Shown here: positions 9,080 to 16,012 of the stretch, in pieces
How the letters are laid out: the number at the start of each line of letters is the position of its first letter
How positions within the stretch are numbered: position 1 is the first letter of the stretch
Assembly: GCF_003284965.1 (NCBI RefSeq)
Contig: NZ_QMEW01000037.1
Coordinates: 1-41,008 of the forward strand
Direction of reading: 5' to 3'
DNA length: 41,008 nucleotides
From: Mycolicibacterium sp. GF69
GTDB lineage: Bacteria > Actinomycetota > Actinomycetes > Mycobacteriales > Mycobacteriaceae
The notes under the pieces: generated by a model
Database searches by the model: none
What the model saw: only the letters and a program-made list of their open reading frames with translations
Told to the model about the DNA's origin: nothing
Made by a program: the position numbers and the translations under genes

Positions 9080-10375
9080 TCAGCCGATCGGCTTGAACTC
9101 GATGTTGATCTCGGTGAGCCCGCGCAGGATGAACGTCGGCTCGTAGACGTATCGGCGCGCGTCGAGGGGACCGTGCTTTTCCGCGCTGACGGTGATGTCG
9201 CCCAACCGGTCGAGCAGCCGCTCGATCGAGACACGCCCTTCCACGCGGGCCAACGGGGCGCCCGGGCAGGAGTGGATTCCGCGACTGAACGCGATGTGCT
9301 CACGGACGTTCTTGCGGTCCAGCTGGAACTCGTGCGGGTTGTCGAAGCGCTCGGGATCGCGGTTGGCCGCACCCGGGCTGACCATCACCGTGGTGCCGGC
9401 GGGTACTGGCGTCTGCCCGAGAGCCGTTGTCTTGCGGGCCATCCGGAACACGCTCTTGACCGGGCTGTCCATCCGCAGGCACTCCTCGATGAAGACCGGG
9501 ATCAGGCTGCGGTCGTCACGCAACTGCTGCTGGATGTCGGGCCGGTCGGACAGCACCCGCATCGCGGCGCCGAGGAGTTTGGCGGTGGTCTCCTGACCGG
9601 CGGCGAACAGGAAGGTCGCCGTGCGCACCACGTCGACCACTTCGGGCGTGGACCCGTCCGGGTACTTCGCGGTCGCGATCGACGTCAGCACGTCGTCGCG
9701 CGGATTCTCGCGGCGTTCCTCGATGTACTGTGCGAACTTCTCGTCCGCCCACTCCAGCGGGTTGGTGGCGATCACCTCGTGGTCGAGCCCGCCGATGTTC
9801 GTGCCGGGGCGTTCGGCGCCGAATGCCTCGCGGAAATCCTCGTGATCGGACTCGGGTACGCCGAGCAGATCGGCAACGACCAACAGCGAGAACGGTTTCG
9901 CGTACGCGGCGAGGAACTCGCACTTGCCGTCGGCGATGAACTCGTCGATGTGACGGTCGGCCAACCGCCACATGAAGTCCTCGTTCTCCTTGAGGCGCTT
10001 GGGGGTCAGCAATCGGGCCAGGATCGAACGCGCATCGGTGTGTTGCGGCGGGTCCATCGTGACCATGTGCTCGAACATGGGGATCTCGGTGCGGTGCTTC
10101 TCGAGTTGCTCGCAGATGTCGTCACCCTCGGGGGTGAACGGCATCGGGGTGAACGGTCCCATGACCGCGACACAAGACGAGAAGTTCTCGCTGTCCTTGT
10201 AGACGCTGTTGGCGGCTTCCCACCCGGTCACCGCGAGCACGCCGTTGTTGATCGGACAACAGACGGGGTCCTTCGAGCGGATGTGGTCGTAGTACGGGTG
10301 CGGGTCGGGAACGAGGGAGGGGTCGGTGAAGTAGTCGACCGAATCGAAATCAGTGGTCTCGGAGTGAGTGGTCAT
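9080..10375 (-). CDS. Cytochrome P450 monooxygenase
   Basis: A 431-aa soluble bacterial P450, a haem-thiolate enzyme that inserts one oxygen atom using electrons from a ferredoxin. All hallmark motifs are present: I-helix AGQETT at 259-264, K-helix ExxR at Glu298-Arg301, and haem loop FSRGIHSCPG at 363-372 with Cys370 as the iron ligand. The start MTTHSETTDF at 10375 follows GGAGGG; an upstream in-frame extension to 10480 is unlikely. The gene is divergent from a TetR regulator, and the gap holds a good operator candidate. Neighbouring CoA-pathway genes suggest a hydrophobic catabolic substrate. No ferredoxin gene is next to it. I cannot assign the CYP family. Confidence 0.93.
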   Translation of the reverse strand: MTTHSETTDFDSVDYFTDPSLVPDPHPYYDHIRSKDPVCCPINNGVLAVTGWEAANSVYKDSENFSSCVAVMGPFTPMPFTPEGDDICEQLEKHRTEIPMFEHMVTMDPPQHTDARSILARLLTPKRLKENEDFMWRLADRHIDEFIADGKCEFLAAYAKPFSLLVVADLLGVPESDHEDFREAFGAERPGTNIGGLDHEVIATNPLEWADEKFAQYIEERRENPRDDVLTSIATAKYPDGSTPEVVDVVRTATFLFAAGQETTAKLLGAAMRVLSDRPDIQQQLRDDRSLIPVFIEECLRMDSPVKSVFRMARKTTALGQTPVPAGTTVMVSPGAANRDPERFDNPHEFQLDRKNVREHIAFSRGIHSCPGAPLARVEGRVSIERLLDRLGDITVSAEKHGPLDARRYVYEPTFILRGLTEINIEFKPIG

Positions 10376-10459
10376 GTGTGGGATGCCCTCCAGGGTCGAC
10401 GCTGAACCCGCGTGGTTGTGAGCGGACGTCGCCGCTCGTCGAATCTCAATGGCTGAATA

Positions 10460-10479
10460 TGCTGAGCACTTGCTTAGCA
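10460..10479. promoter_or_regulatory. Candidate TetR operator between P450 and tetR
   Basis: The 20-base site TGCTGAGCACTTGCTTAGCA fits TGCTnAGCAnnTGCTnAGCA. Sixteen of 20 bases obey dyad symmetry, and each half is itself a near-palindrome. It lies in the 187-bp gap between the divergent P450 and tetR starts, where an autoregulating TetR repressor would be expected to bind. Binding is inferred, not shown. Confidence 0.55.
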
Positions 10480-10562
10480 TGGGGTTAAGGTCAGGGTCAA
10501 GATCAGGTGGCGGGCGGCCACTACGATCGGCGTGTCGGAAGGGTGGGAAGAGAAGTGATCGG

Positions 10563-11243
10563 ATGACATCCGCGTCTGGGCAGGCGTCTGGGCCGGCACG
10601 AAGGATCGGGGCACCGGACGCAAAGAACCGTGGCGTGCTGCTCGACGCCGCTGAGCAGTTGCTGCTCGAAGAAGGTTATGCCGCGGTCACATCGAGACGT
10701 GTCGCGGAGAAGGCGGGTCTCAAACCGCAACTCGTGCACTACTACTTCCGCACCATGGAAGATCTGTTCCTCGCGGTCTTCCGCCGGATGGCCGAGGCGG
10801 GCCTGGAAATGCTCACCGAGGCGCTCGCGTCGCCCCAGCCGCTGTGGGCCCTGTGGCGGTTCAGCACGCTGCCGGAGGCGACCCGCCTGACGATGGAGTT
10901 CATGGGCCTGGCCAATCACCGCAAAGCGCTGCGGGCCGAGATCATCTACTACGCGGAACGGTTCCGTGCCGAGCAGAACAAAGCGATCGCGGCGGTCCTG
11001 AATCGGTACGGTGCCGAGACCGACGAGGTGCCCCCGGTGGTGTGGACGGTGTTCGCGACCAGTGTGTCCCAAGCCCTGGTAGTGGAACGCGCGCTCGGCA
11101 TGACCACCGGCCACGCGGAGACTTTCGCGTTCTGCGAGAAGTGGATTCGGCGGCTAGAGGGCGAACCGCTGAGCGCCGGTCACACGCCGTCGGCAGATGG
11201 TCACCAGTTGCGGATCGAGCAGAGCGCGCCTTTGGGCCCCTGA
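10563..11243 (+). CDS. TetR/AcrR-family transcriptional regulator
   Basis: 226 aa from the ATG at 10563 (MTSASGQASG), with a purine-rich GGGAAGAGAAG just upstream. Residues about 24-70 form the TetR helix-turn-helix (LLDAAEQLLLEEGYAAVTSR, then VAEKAGLKPQLVHYYF). The rest is a helical ligand-binding domain with no recognisable specificity. It is divergent from the P450 gene and probably controls it. Its 3' end overlaps the convergent exported-protein gene by 43 bases. Confidence 0.9.
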   Translation: MTSASGQASGPARRIGAPDAKNRGVLLDAAEQLLLEEGYAAVTSRRVAEKAGLKPQLVHYYFRTMEDLFLAVFRRMAEAGLEMLTEALASPQPLWALWRFSTLPEATRLTMEFMGLANHRKALRAEIIYYAERFRAEQNKAIAAVLNRYGAETDEVPPVVWTVFATSVSQALVVERALGMTTGHAETFAFCEKWIRRLEGEPLSAGHTPSADGHQLRIEQSAPLGP

Positions 11244-11644
11244 TCGGTGGCGACGACGACTCCGTCCACTGCGAGCACACAGTGGATGTTCGGCGTCGAC
11301 TGGCCGGCTCCGCTGGTCGCGGTGACCATCGCCCACCGGTCCGGGTCGGCCAGTTGCACGTCCAAGTTCCACTGCTGATCCGGGCCGATCTGGGCTTCGG
11401 CCTTCGGGCTGAACTCATACGGGTTGTGGCTGTAGGCAGCCCAGTTCGGCGGATCGACATCGCGGTAGTAGATGTCGACGTAGAACGGCTGCTCAGCGAA
11501 CACCGAGTACTTGACGTTGTGCAGGGGCCGCGGCGGGGGGTCCTGTGCCGCGGCCGGACCGACCGACAGCACACCGCCGAGGGTCACCGCGCTTGCTGCA
11601 ACGAGACCGAGCAAAGCGGTTCGGGGGCTCCGCGAAGAGGTCAT
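11201..11644 (-). CDS. Small exported protein, possibly MmpS-like fold
   Basis: 147 aa. It has a signal peptide at residues 1-34 (LLGLVAASAVTLGGVLSVG, cleavage near AAAQ) and a mature domain of about 110 residues rich in beta-type sequence. The pattern VKYSVFA...VDIYYRD...AMVTATS...CVLAVDGVVV resembles MmpS and related small secreted mycobacterial domains, but the match is only by eye. Two Cys near the C terminus could form a disulfide. The last 43 bases are antisense to the end of tetR. Confidence 0.75.
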   Translation of the reverse strand: MTSSRSPRTALLGLVAASAVTLGGVLSVGPAAAQDPPPRPLHNVKYSVFAEQPFYVDIYYRDVDPPNWAAYSHNPYEFSPKAEAQIGPDQQWNLDVQLADPDRWAMVTATSGAGQSTPNIHCVLAVDGVVVATDQGPKGALCSIRNW

Positions 11645-11696
11645 TAGCGAATCTTAGAACGATCTCGGCGGGTCAGGCCCGAAATGGCCGACCGCA

Positions 11697-12842
11697 TCAG
11701 ACCGCCAGGATCGTCGCCGACGCGGTGCCGGGAGCGCCGTACACCTGAGCCAGGCCCACTTTGGGCTCACCGGGGACCTGGCGATCGCCGGCCTCGCCGC
11801 GTAGCTGCCGGACGAGCTCGTGCACCTGCCGCAGACCGGACGCCCCGATCGGCTCACCGTTGGCGATCAGCCCGCCATCGGTGTTGATCGGCATGGACCC
11901 GTGAATTTCGGTGGCGCCGTCGGCGAGCAGCTTCTCCTGCTCACCGTCCGCGCACAGGCCGGTCTCGGCCATGTGGATGACCTCGGCGCCGGCATCGGTG
12001 TCCTGTAGTTGGGCGACGTCGACATCCTCGGGCCCCAGACCCGCGGCCTCATAGGCGGCCTTGGCGGCGTACACCGTCGGAGAGGCGTCCTCGTCCAGCG
12101 GCGCCGAGGTCGCGTGGACTTCGTAGGCGCCGAACCGGCGGGTCCGAATCTCGGTGGCACGCACGTAGACCGGCTTCTTGGTGAAGCGGTGTGCGATGTC
12201 GCCGCGACACATGATCACCGCCGCGGCGCCTTCATCGGGTGCGCAGAACATGTACTGCGTCAGGGGATAGTTCAGAACCGTCGAATTGAGGATTTCCTCT
12301 TCGGGAATCGGCTTGCGGCGGAACGCGTTCGGGTTCAGTGCGCCGTTGCGGAAGTTCTTGGCCGCCACCTTGGCCAGCGTGGCCTGCGAGATGCCGTGCT
12401 TGTGCAGATAGTGGTTGGCCTTCATCCCGAAGAACTTGGTGGTGACGAACTGGCCGTTCTCGGCATACCACTGAGGCAGTGCGAGTTTGGCCGGGTCGTC
12501 GGTGAACGCGCCGCGCGGATGCTTGTCCAGTCCGATCGCGATCCCGATGTCGTACTTGCCCAACCGGATGGTGTCGGCGGTCTGCTGGATCGCGCTCGCC
12601 GCGGTCGCGCACGCGTTGAAGACGTTGGTGAACGTGATGCCGGTCAGCCCGACGAGCCGGGTCACCGCGTCGGGGTTGGACACCTCATAGCTACCCCCGA
12701 AGCCGAACTGGATGTCCTTCCAGTCCACTCCGGCGTCGGTGAGTGCGGACTGGATGGCCTCGGCGCCCATCTCCATCGCGGTCTTGGGGAATCGGCCGAA
12801 CGGGTGCAGCCCCACGCCGATGATCGCCACGTCGTTTGTCAT
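11697..12842 (-). CDS. Thiolase-fold lipid-transfer protein (Ltp/SCP2-thiolase type)
   Basis: 381 aa with the thiolase fold of the mycobacterial lipid-transfer proteins. The nucleophile region is NVFNACATAASAI, with Cys78. Two other catalytic motifs differ from true thiolases. The GHP motif is GEP (Glu330, in INTDGGLIANGEPIGASG), and the C-terminal CxGGG is replaced by QVYGAPG with Tyr368. Family members such as Ltp2 act as retro-aldolases with a DUF35 partner in steroid side-chain removal. A DUF35 gene lies 16 bases upstream in the same operon here, so C-C cleavage of a CoA ester with such a partner is a reasonable inference. AGGAG precedes the ATG at 12842. Confidence 0.88.
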   Translation of the reverse strand: MTNDVAIIGVGLHPFGRFPKTAMEMGAEAIQSALTDAGVDWKDIQFGFGGSYEVSNPDAVTRLVGLTGITFTNVFNACATAASAIQQTADTIRLGKYDIGIAIGLDKHPRGAFTDDPAKLALPQWYAENGQFVTTKFFGMKANHYLHKHGISQATLAKVAAKNFRNGALNPNAFRRKPIPEEEILNSTVLNYPLTQYMFCAPDEGAAAVIMCRGDIAHRFTKKPVYVRATEIRTRRFGAYEVHATSAPLDEDASPTVYAAKAAYEAAGLGPEDVDVAQLQDTDAGAEVIHMAETGLCADGEQEKLLADGATEIHGSMPINTDGGLIANGEPIGASGLRQVHELVRQLRGEAGDRQVPGEPKVGLAQVYGAPGTASATILAV

Positions 12843-12858
12843 CTCGGTGCTCCTGTGT

Positions 12859-13281
12859 CTAGACGGGCTTGAACGCGAAGGTGACGACCTCGTTGCCGTC
12901 GTCGTCGGTGGTGAACGGCACCATCGTCAGCTCGACATCCATGCCGAACTCCAGCTTGGCGGGGTCGTTCTCGGTGAGCCGGCCCTCCACCCGGATGACG
13001 TCCTCGAGCTGGACCAGCCCGACGCCGAACGGCACGAAGTCGTTGCCGGTCGGACCCTTGTAGGGCGCGCCGGGTGGAAACCCCTGCGTCGTCCACGCCA
13101 CCAGCGTGCCGCGCCGCGGCAGCTTGAGTTCAGACATCTCGCCGGCGCTGCACCTCGGGCAGCGCGGCTGGACGGGGAAGGCGGTGGCGCCGCACGCGCC
13201 GCACCGGCTTCCGATCAGCTGCGGGTTGTCGTCGGGCCAGGTCGAGATTTCGGGCGCGAGCGCCACTTGCTGTGTCGGCAC
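12859..13281 (-). CDS. DUF35 OB-fold protein with zinc ribbon, thiolase partner
   Basis: 140 aa from the GTG at 13281 (MPTQQVALAPEIS); a TTG at 13335 is a less likely start. Residues 27-44 form a four-Cys zinc ribbon (CGAC...CPRC, Cys27, 30, 41, 44). An OB-fold domain follows, with GTLVAWTTQGFPPGAP and VPFGVGLVQLEDVIRVEGRL. DUF35 proteins commonly form complexes with thiolase-like or MaoC-like proteins and bind acyl-CoA (ChsH2 is an example). It precedes the Ltp-like gene by 16 bases, which supports a two-subunit enzyme. It is divergent from the SnoaL-like gene across 83 bp that include an inverted repeat. Confidence 0.88.
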   Translation of the reverse strand: MPTQQVALAPEISTWPDDNPQLIGSRCGACGATAFPVQPRCPRCSAGEMSELKLPRRGTLVAWTTQGFPPGAPYKGPTGNDFVPFGVGLVQLEDVIRVEGRLTENDPAKLEFGMDVELTMVPFTTDDDGNEVVTFAFKPV

Positions 13282-13305
13282 GCGCCGACGATAACCGGAA
13301 ATGAC

Positions 13306-13324
13306 GTTCTCGTCTAGAGAGAAC
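13306..13324. promoter_or_regulatory. Inverted repeat TTCTC-N7-GAGAA, candidate operator (site 1)
   Basis: GTTCTC and GAGAAC flank the 7-base spacer GTCTAGA. The site lies in the short gap between the divergent DUF35 (13281) and SnoaL-like (13365) genes. The same arms and spacing recur at 15950-15968, and a related arrangement occurs at 17649-17670, so a common regulator is likely. Confidence 0.5.
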
Positions 13325-13364
13325 CGGGGTCGCAAGCCGCTGATCGGCTGCTAGCCTCCCGGGT

Positions 13365-13784
13365 GTGGACGCCGACAAAGCGCAGATCGCCGAGGTATTG
13401 ATTCGCTACGCGACCGGGATCGACTCCAAGGACTGGGCACTGTTTCGCACGTGCTGGACCGACGAGGTCGACATCGACTACGGCGACCTGGGCACTTTCA
13501 CCGACGCCGATGCCTTCACCACGCTGATGGAGCAGATCCACGGCGGCATGGGCCAGACCTATCACCGCATCTCCAACATCGTCGTCGACGTGCAGGCGGA
13601 TCGGGCGACGGCGCGGTCCTACGTCCACGCGGTGTTGATGGCCGTGCCGGGAGACACCGGAAGCTGGATCGACGCGCTCGGCCACTACGACGACGAACTC
13701 AGCCGCACCGCGGACGGCTGGCGAATCGTCAAGCGCACGACGAACATCGCGCGGGTGCTGAGCGCGGCCGGCGCGGCGCCGTGA
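13365..13784 (+). CDS. SnoaL-like (NTF2-fold) protein
   Basis: 139 aa with a GTG start at 13365. It has the pattern of the SnoaL_4/NTF2-like superfamily: an N-terminal helix (AQIAEVLIRYATGIDSKDW), FRTCWTDEVDIDYGD, a helix with an MGQTYHRISNI strand, and C-terminal strands with DDELSRTADGWRIVKR. Members include small dehydratases, isomerases and hydrolases, and binding proteins of unknown role. In steroid and aromatic catabolic clusters they often act on cyclic substrates. The stop overlaps the next start as GTGA, so it is coupled to the SDR. The exact reaction is unknown. Confidence 0.85.
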   Translation: MDADKAQIAEVLIRYATGIDSKDWALFRTCWTDEVDIDYGDLGTFTDADAFTTLMEQIHGGMGQTYHRISNIVVDVQADRATARSYVHAVLMAVPGDTGSWIDALGHYDDELSRTADGWRIVKRTTNIARVLSAAGAAP

Positions 13785-14587
13785 CGGTCGACGACTTCGC
13801 CGCGCGGTACGGACCATGGGCGGTGATCGCCGGGGCATCGGAGGGCATCGGCGCCGAGGTGGCCGATCAATTGGCCTCGCGCGGGCTCAACCTCGTGCTG
13901 ATCGCGCGCAACGGGGCGCTGCTCGACCAGGTGGCCGCGGCGGCCCGTGACCGGCACGGCGTGGACGTGCACACACTCGTTCAGGACCTGACCGCCTCCG
14001 ACGTGGTCGCCAAGGTCGCGGCGGCGACCGATGGCCTCGATTTGGGGTTACTGGTCTACAACGCGGGCGCCTCCGATCGCACCACGACCTTCCTCGAGAA
14101 CGATCTCGACTATTCGCTCAAGCAGGTCGCGCTGGACTGCATCGGGCCGATGGCGCTGGCACGCCATTTCGGGCCCGCAATGACCGAGCGCGGGCGCGGC
14201 GGCATCGTGATCGTCGCATCGCTGGCCTGTCTGGCCGGGTCGGCCACGCTGGCGGTGTACTCCGCGGTCAAGGCGTTCCAGCACACGTTCGCCGAGGGAT
14301 TATGGGCGGAGATGCGTCCGCACGGCGTGGACGTGTGCTGCACGCCGCTGGGCATGACCTACACGCCGGCGCTCGCTCGGATGGGCGTCGAGTACGACCC
14401 GCAGACGCAGATGCGCTCGGAGGACGTCGCCACCGAGATCATCGCGAACATCGGAAACGGGCCCACCTACGTCGTCGGCGAGAACAATCGCGCGATGGCG
14501 TCACAGGTGTGGACGATCGATCGGCGCACGCTCGTCGAGATGATCAGCGCGGCGTCAACCGATTTCGCTGCCAAGCGGAAAGGCTGA
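13781..14587 (+). CDS. Short-chain dehydrogenase/reductase (SDR)
   Basis: 268 aa from the GTG at 13781, chosen because it lies in a GTGA overlap with the SnoaL-like gene. A classical SDR by motif: cofactor loop GASEGIG at 18-24, NAG at 94-96, and catalytic Ser147, Tyr160 and Lys164 (YSAVK). ARN after the second strand hints at NADP(H). It probably oxidises or reduces a hydroxyl/keto group of the catabolic intermediate. It ends one base before the VOC gene. Confidence 0.92.
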   Translation: MTVDDFAARYGPWAVIAGASEGIGAEVADQLASRGLNLVLIARNGALLDQVAAAARDRHGVDVHTLVQDLTASDVVAKVAAATDGLDLGLLVYNAGASDRTTTFLENDLDYSLKQVALDCIGPMALARHFGPAMTERGRGGIVIVASLACLAGSATLAVYSAVKAFQHTFAEGLWAEMRPHGVDVCCTPLGMTYTPALARMGVEYDPQTQMRSEDVATEIIANIGNGPTYVVGENNRAMASQVWTIDRRTLVEMISAASTDFAAKRKG

Positions 14588-14588
14588 T

Positions 14589-15116
14589 ATGACCATCCTG
14601 CCGGGGCCGATCCGCCAGATCGGCTACGTCGTGACCGATATCGACCGGGCGATCGCGAACTGGCTCGAACTGGGCATCGGCCCGTGGTTCGTGATGCGGG
14701 ACCTGACGCTGGCCGCGCGTTATCGCGGCGAACCGTGTGAAATCACCCAGTCGCTGGCGCTGAGCAACAGCGGCGACCTGCAGATCGAACTGATCCAGCA
14801 GGACAGCGCGGCGCCGAGCATCTTCACCGAATTTCTCGATGCCGGGGCCGAAGGATTTCATCAGTTTGCCTACTGGGCAACCGATTTCGACGCCACCATG
14901 CAGGCCGTCGCGCAGGCGGGCTGGCCGGTCGTCTGGGCGGGCGGCGAGGATGTCGGCACCCGCTTCGCCTACGTGGAACCGCCTGCCGGCCAGGCACACG
15001 TCGCGCAGATCATCGAGATCATGGAACTCACCGACGGCACCGCCGGCATGGCGCAGTTCGTGCGCGACGCCGCCGCGAACTGGGACGGCAGCGATCCGGT
15101 CCGCGTACTCGCTTAG
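14589..15116 (+). CDS. VOC-superfamily (glyoxalase-like) protein
   Basis: 175 aa. The N-terminal IRQIGYVVTDIDRAIANWLE and the later FHQFAYWATDFDATMQAV are the two beta-alpha-beta-beta-beta modules of the vicinal oxygen chelate fold. LQIELIQQ carries a likely metal-ligand Glu. VOC proteins include lyases, epimerases and extradiol dioxygenases; the short length fits the Glyoxalase_4 group rather than a ring-cleaving dioxygenase. It is the third gene of the SnoaL-SDR-VOC operon, with a one-base gap. The substrate is unknown. Confidence 0.86.
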   Translation: MTILPGPIRQIGYVVTDIDRAIANWLELGIGPWFVMRDLTLAARYRGEPCEITQSLALSNSGDLQIELIQQDSAAPSIFTEFLDAGAEGFHQFAYWATDFDATMQAVAQAGWPVVWAGGEDVGTRFAYVEPPAGQAHVAQIIEIMELTDGTAGMAQFVRDAAANWDGSDPVRVLA

Positions 15117-15174
15117 GCGCTGCGACCTCCACGCGTTCGCCGCGGTCCCGCGTCGACCGGCTACGCGACGCACT

Positions 15175-15192
15175 CAGCGGCCGCAACCGCTG
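15175..15192. terminator. Short hairpin between convergent VOC and hydratase genes
   Basis: CAGCGG and CCGCTG pair around the six-base loop CCGCAA, in the 89-bp gap between two converging genes. There is no T-tract. The position suits a terminator, but a 6-bp GC stem is common in this DNA. Confidence 0.3.
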
Positions 15193-15205
15193 GCGCGCGG
15201 TTCGA

Positions 15206-15922
15206 CTACTTGGAGCGGTTCATCGCCTTCTCGGCGGCCGCCCAGTGCTCGTCGGACACCCACAGCCGCGCGAACGCGTCGACCGCCTCGTCGGTGGAGG
15301 CGCCTTTCATCACGCGCTTGATTTCGCCGGCCGGGCGGTGGGCGAGCTTGCGGGCGATGGCGCGCCAGTCGTCGTCGAACGACTCTCGCGGCAGCACCCG
15401 GTCGATCAGCCCGACCCGTTCGGCCTCGGTGGCCGGAAGGATGGTGCCGGTACCCGCCAGCAGCAGCGCCCTGCTGTAACCGACCAGTTCGACGAGGCGC
15501 TCCGCCCCGCCCCATGCGGGCATGATCTCGAGCGCCACCTGGTTGAAGCCGATCTTGATGTCGGCGGCGGCCAGGCGGATGTCGGCCGCCACCGCGAACT
15601 CGGCACCTCCGCCGAGTGCGTGCCCGTTGAGCACCGCGACGGTGACACCGGCGAACGTCGCGATGCGATCGCACACCGCGCGCATCTGTCTGGCCATGGC
15701 GGCAGCGTCGGCCTCGGTGCGCAGCGCCGCGAGCTGTTTGAGGTCGCCACCCGATACGAACGCTCGGTCACCTGCACCCTTGATGACGAGTGCCGTCGCG
15801 CCCTCCGCCCCGTCGAGCGCGGCATCGAGCTGTTCCATGGTCTCCGGCGCGATCGCGTTTCGCGCCTCCGGCCGGTCGATGGTGATGACCGCCAAGCCGT
15901 CGTCGAACTCGAGGTCGACCAT
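15206..15922 (-). CDS. Enoyl-CoA hydratase/isomerase (crotonase family)
   Basis: 238 aa from the ATG at 15922 (MVDLEFDDGLAVITIDRPEA), with GGAG upstream. An in-frame ATG at 15973 would place a candidate operator inside the coding region, so it was not used. Crotonase motifs are present: oxyanion-hole SGGDL at 57-61 and HALGGGAEFA at 101-110, where Glu108 fits the first catalytic Glu. In the second motif (FNQVALEIMPAWGGAER) the second Glu of classical hydratases does not line up, so the protein may be an isomerase or another crotonase. It is divergent from the acyl-CoA synthetase across 90 bp. Confidence 0.9.
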   Translation of the reverse strand: MVDLEFDDGLAVITIDRPEARNAIAPETMEQLDAALDGAEGATALVIKGAGDRAFVSGGDLKQLAALRTEADAAAMARQMRAVCDRIATFAGVTVAVLNGHALGGGAEFAVAADIRLAAADIKIGFNQVALEIMPAWGGAERLVELVGYSRALLLAGTGTILPATEAERVGLIDRVLPRESFDDDWRAIARKLAHRPAGEIKRVMKGASTDEAVDAFARLWVSDEHWAAAEKAMNRSK

Positions 15923-15949
15923 CAAGCGTTCTCCATATGCGGTATTGGC

Positions 15950-15968
15950 ATTCTCGGATTCAGAGAAT
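15950..15968. promoter_or_regulatory. Inverted repeat ATTCTC-N7-GAGAAT, candidate operator (site 2)
   Basis: Perfect 6-base arms around GGATTCA, placed between the divergent hydratase (15922) and acyl-CoA synthetase (16013) starts. It has the same inner arms and spacer length as the site at 13306-13324. Confidence 0.55.
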
Positions 15969-16012
15969 AGCATCGCCTCGAGTCAGAGCAGCCGCTTGAG
16001 TGTGGGGAGTCC

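Noticed and set aside
10449..10562. N-terminal extension of the TetR protein from 10449
   Set aside because: The extension would run through the operator-like dyad and is Ser/Arg/Gly-rich; the ATG at 10563 has a better upstream region.
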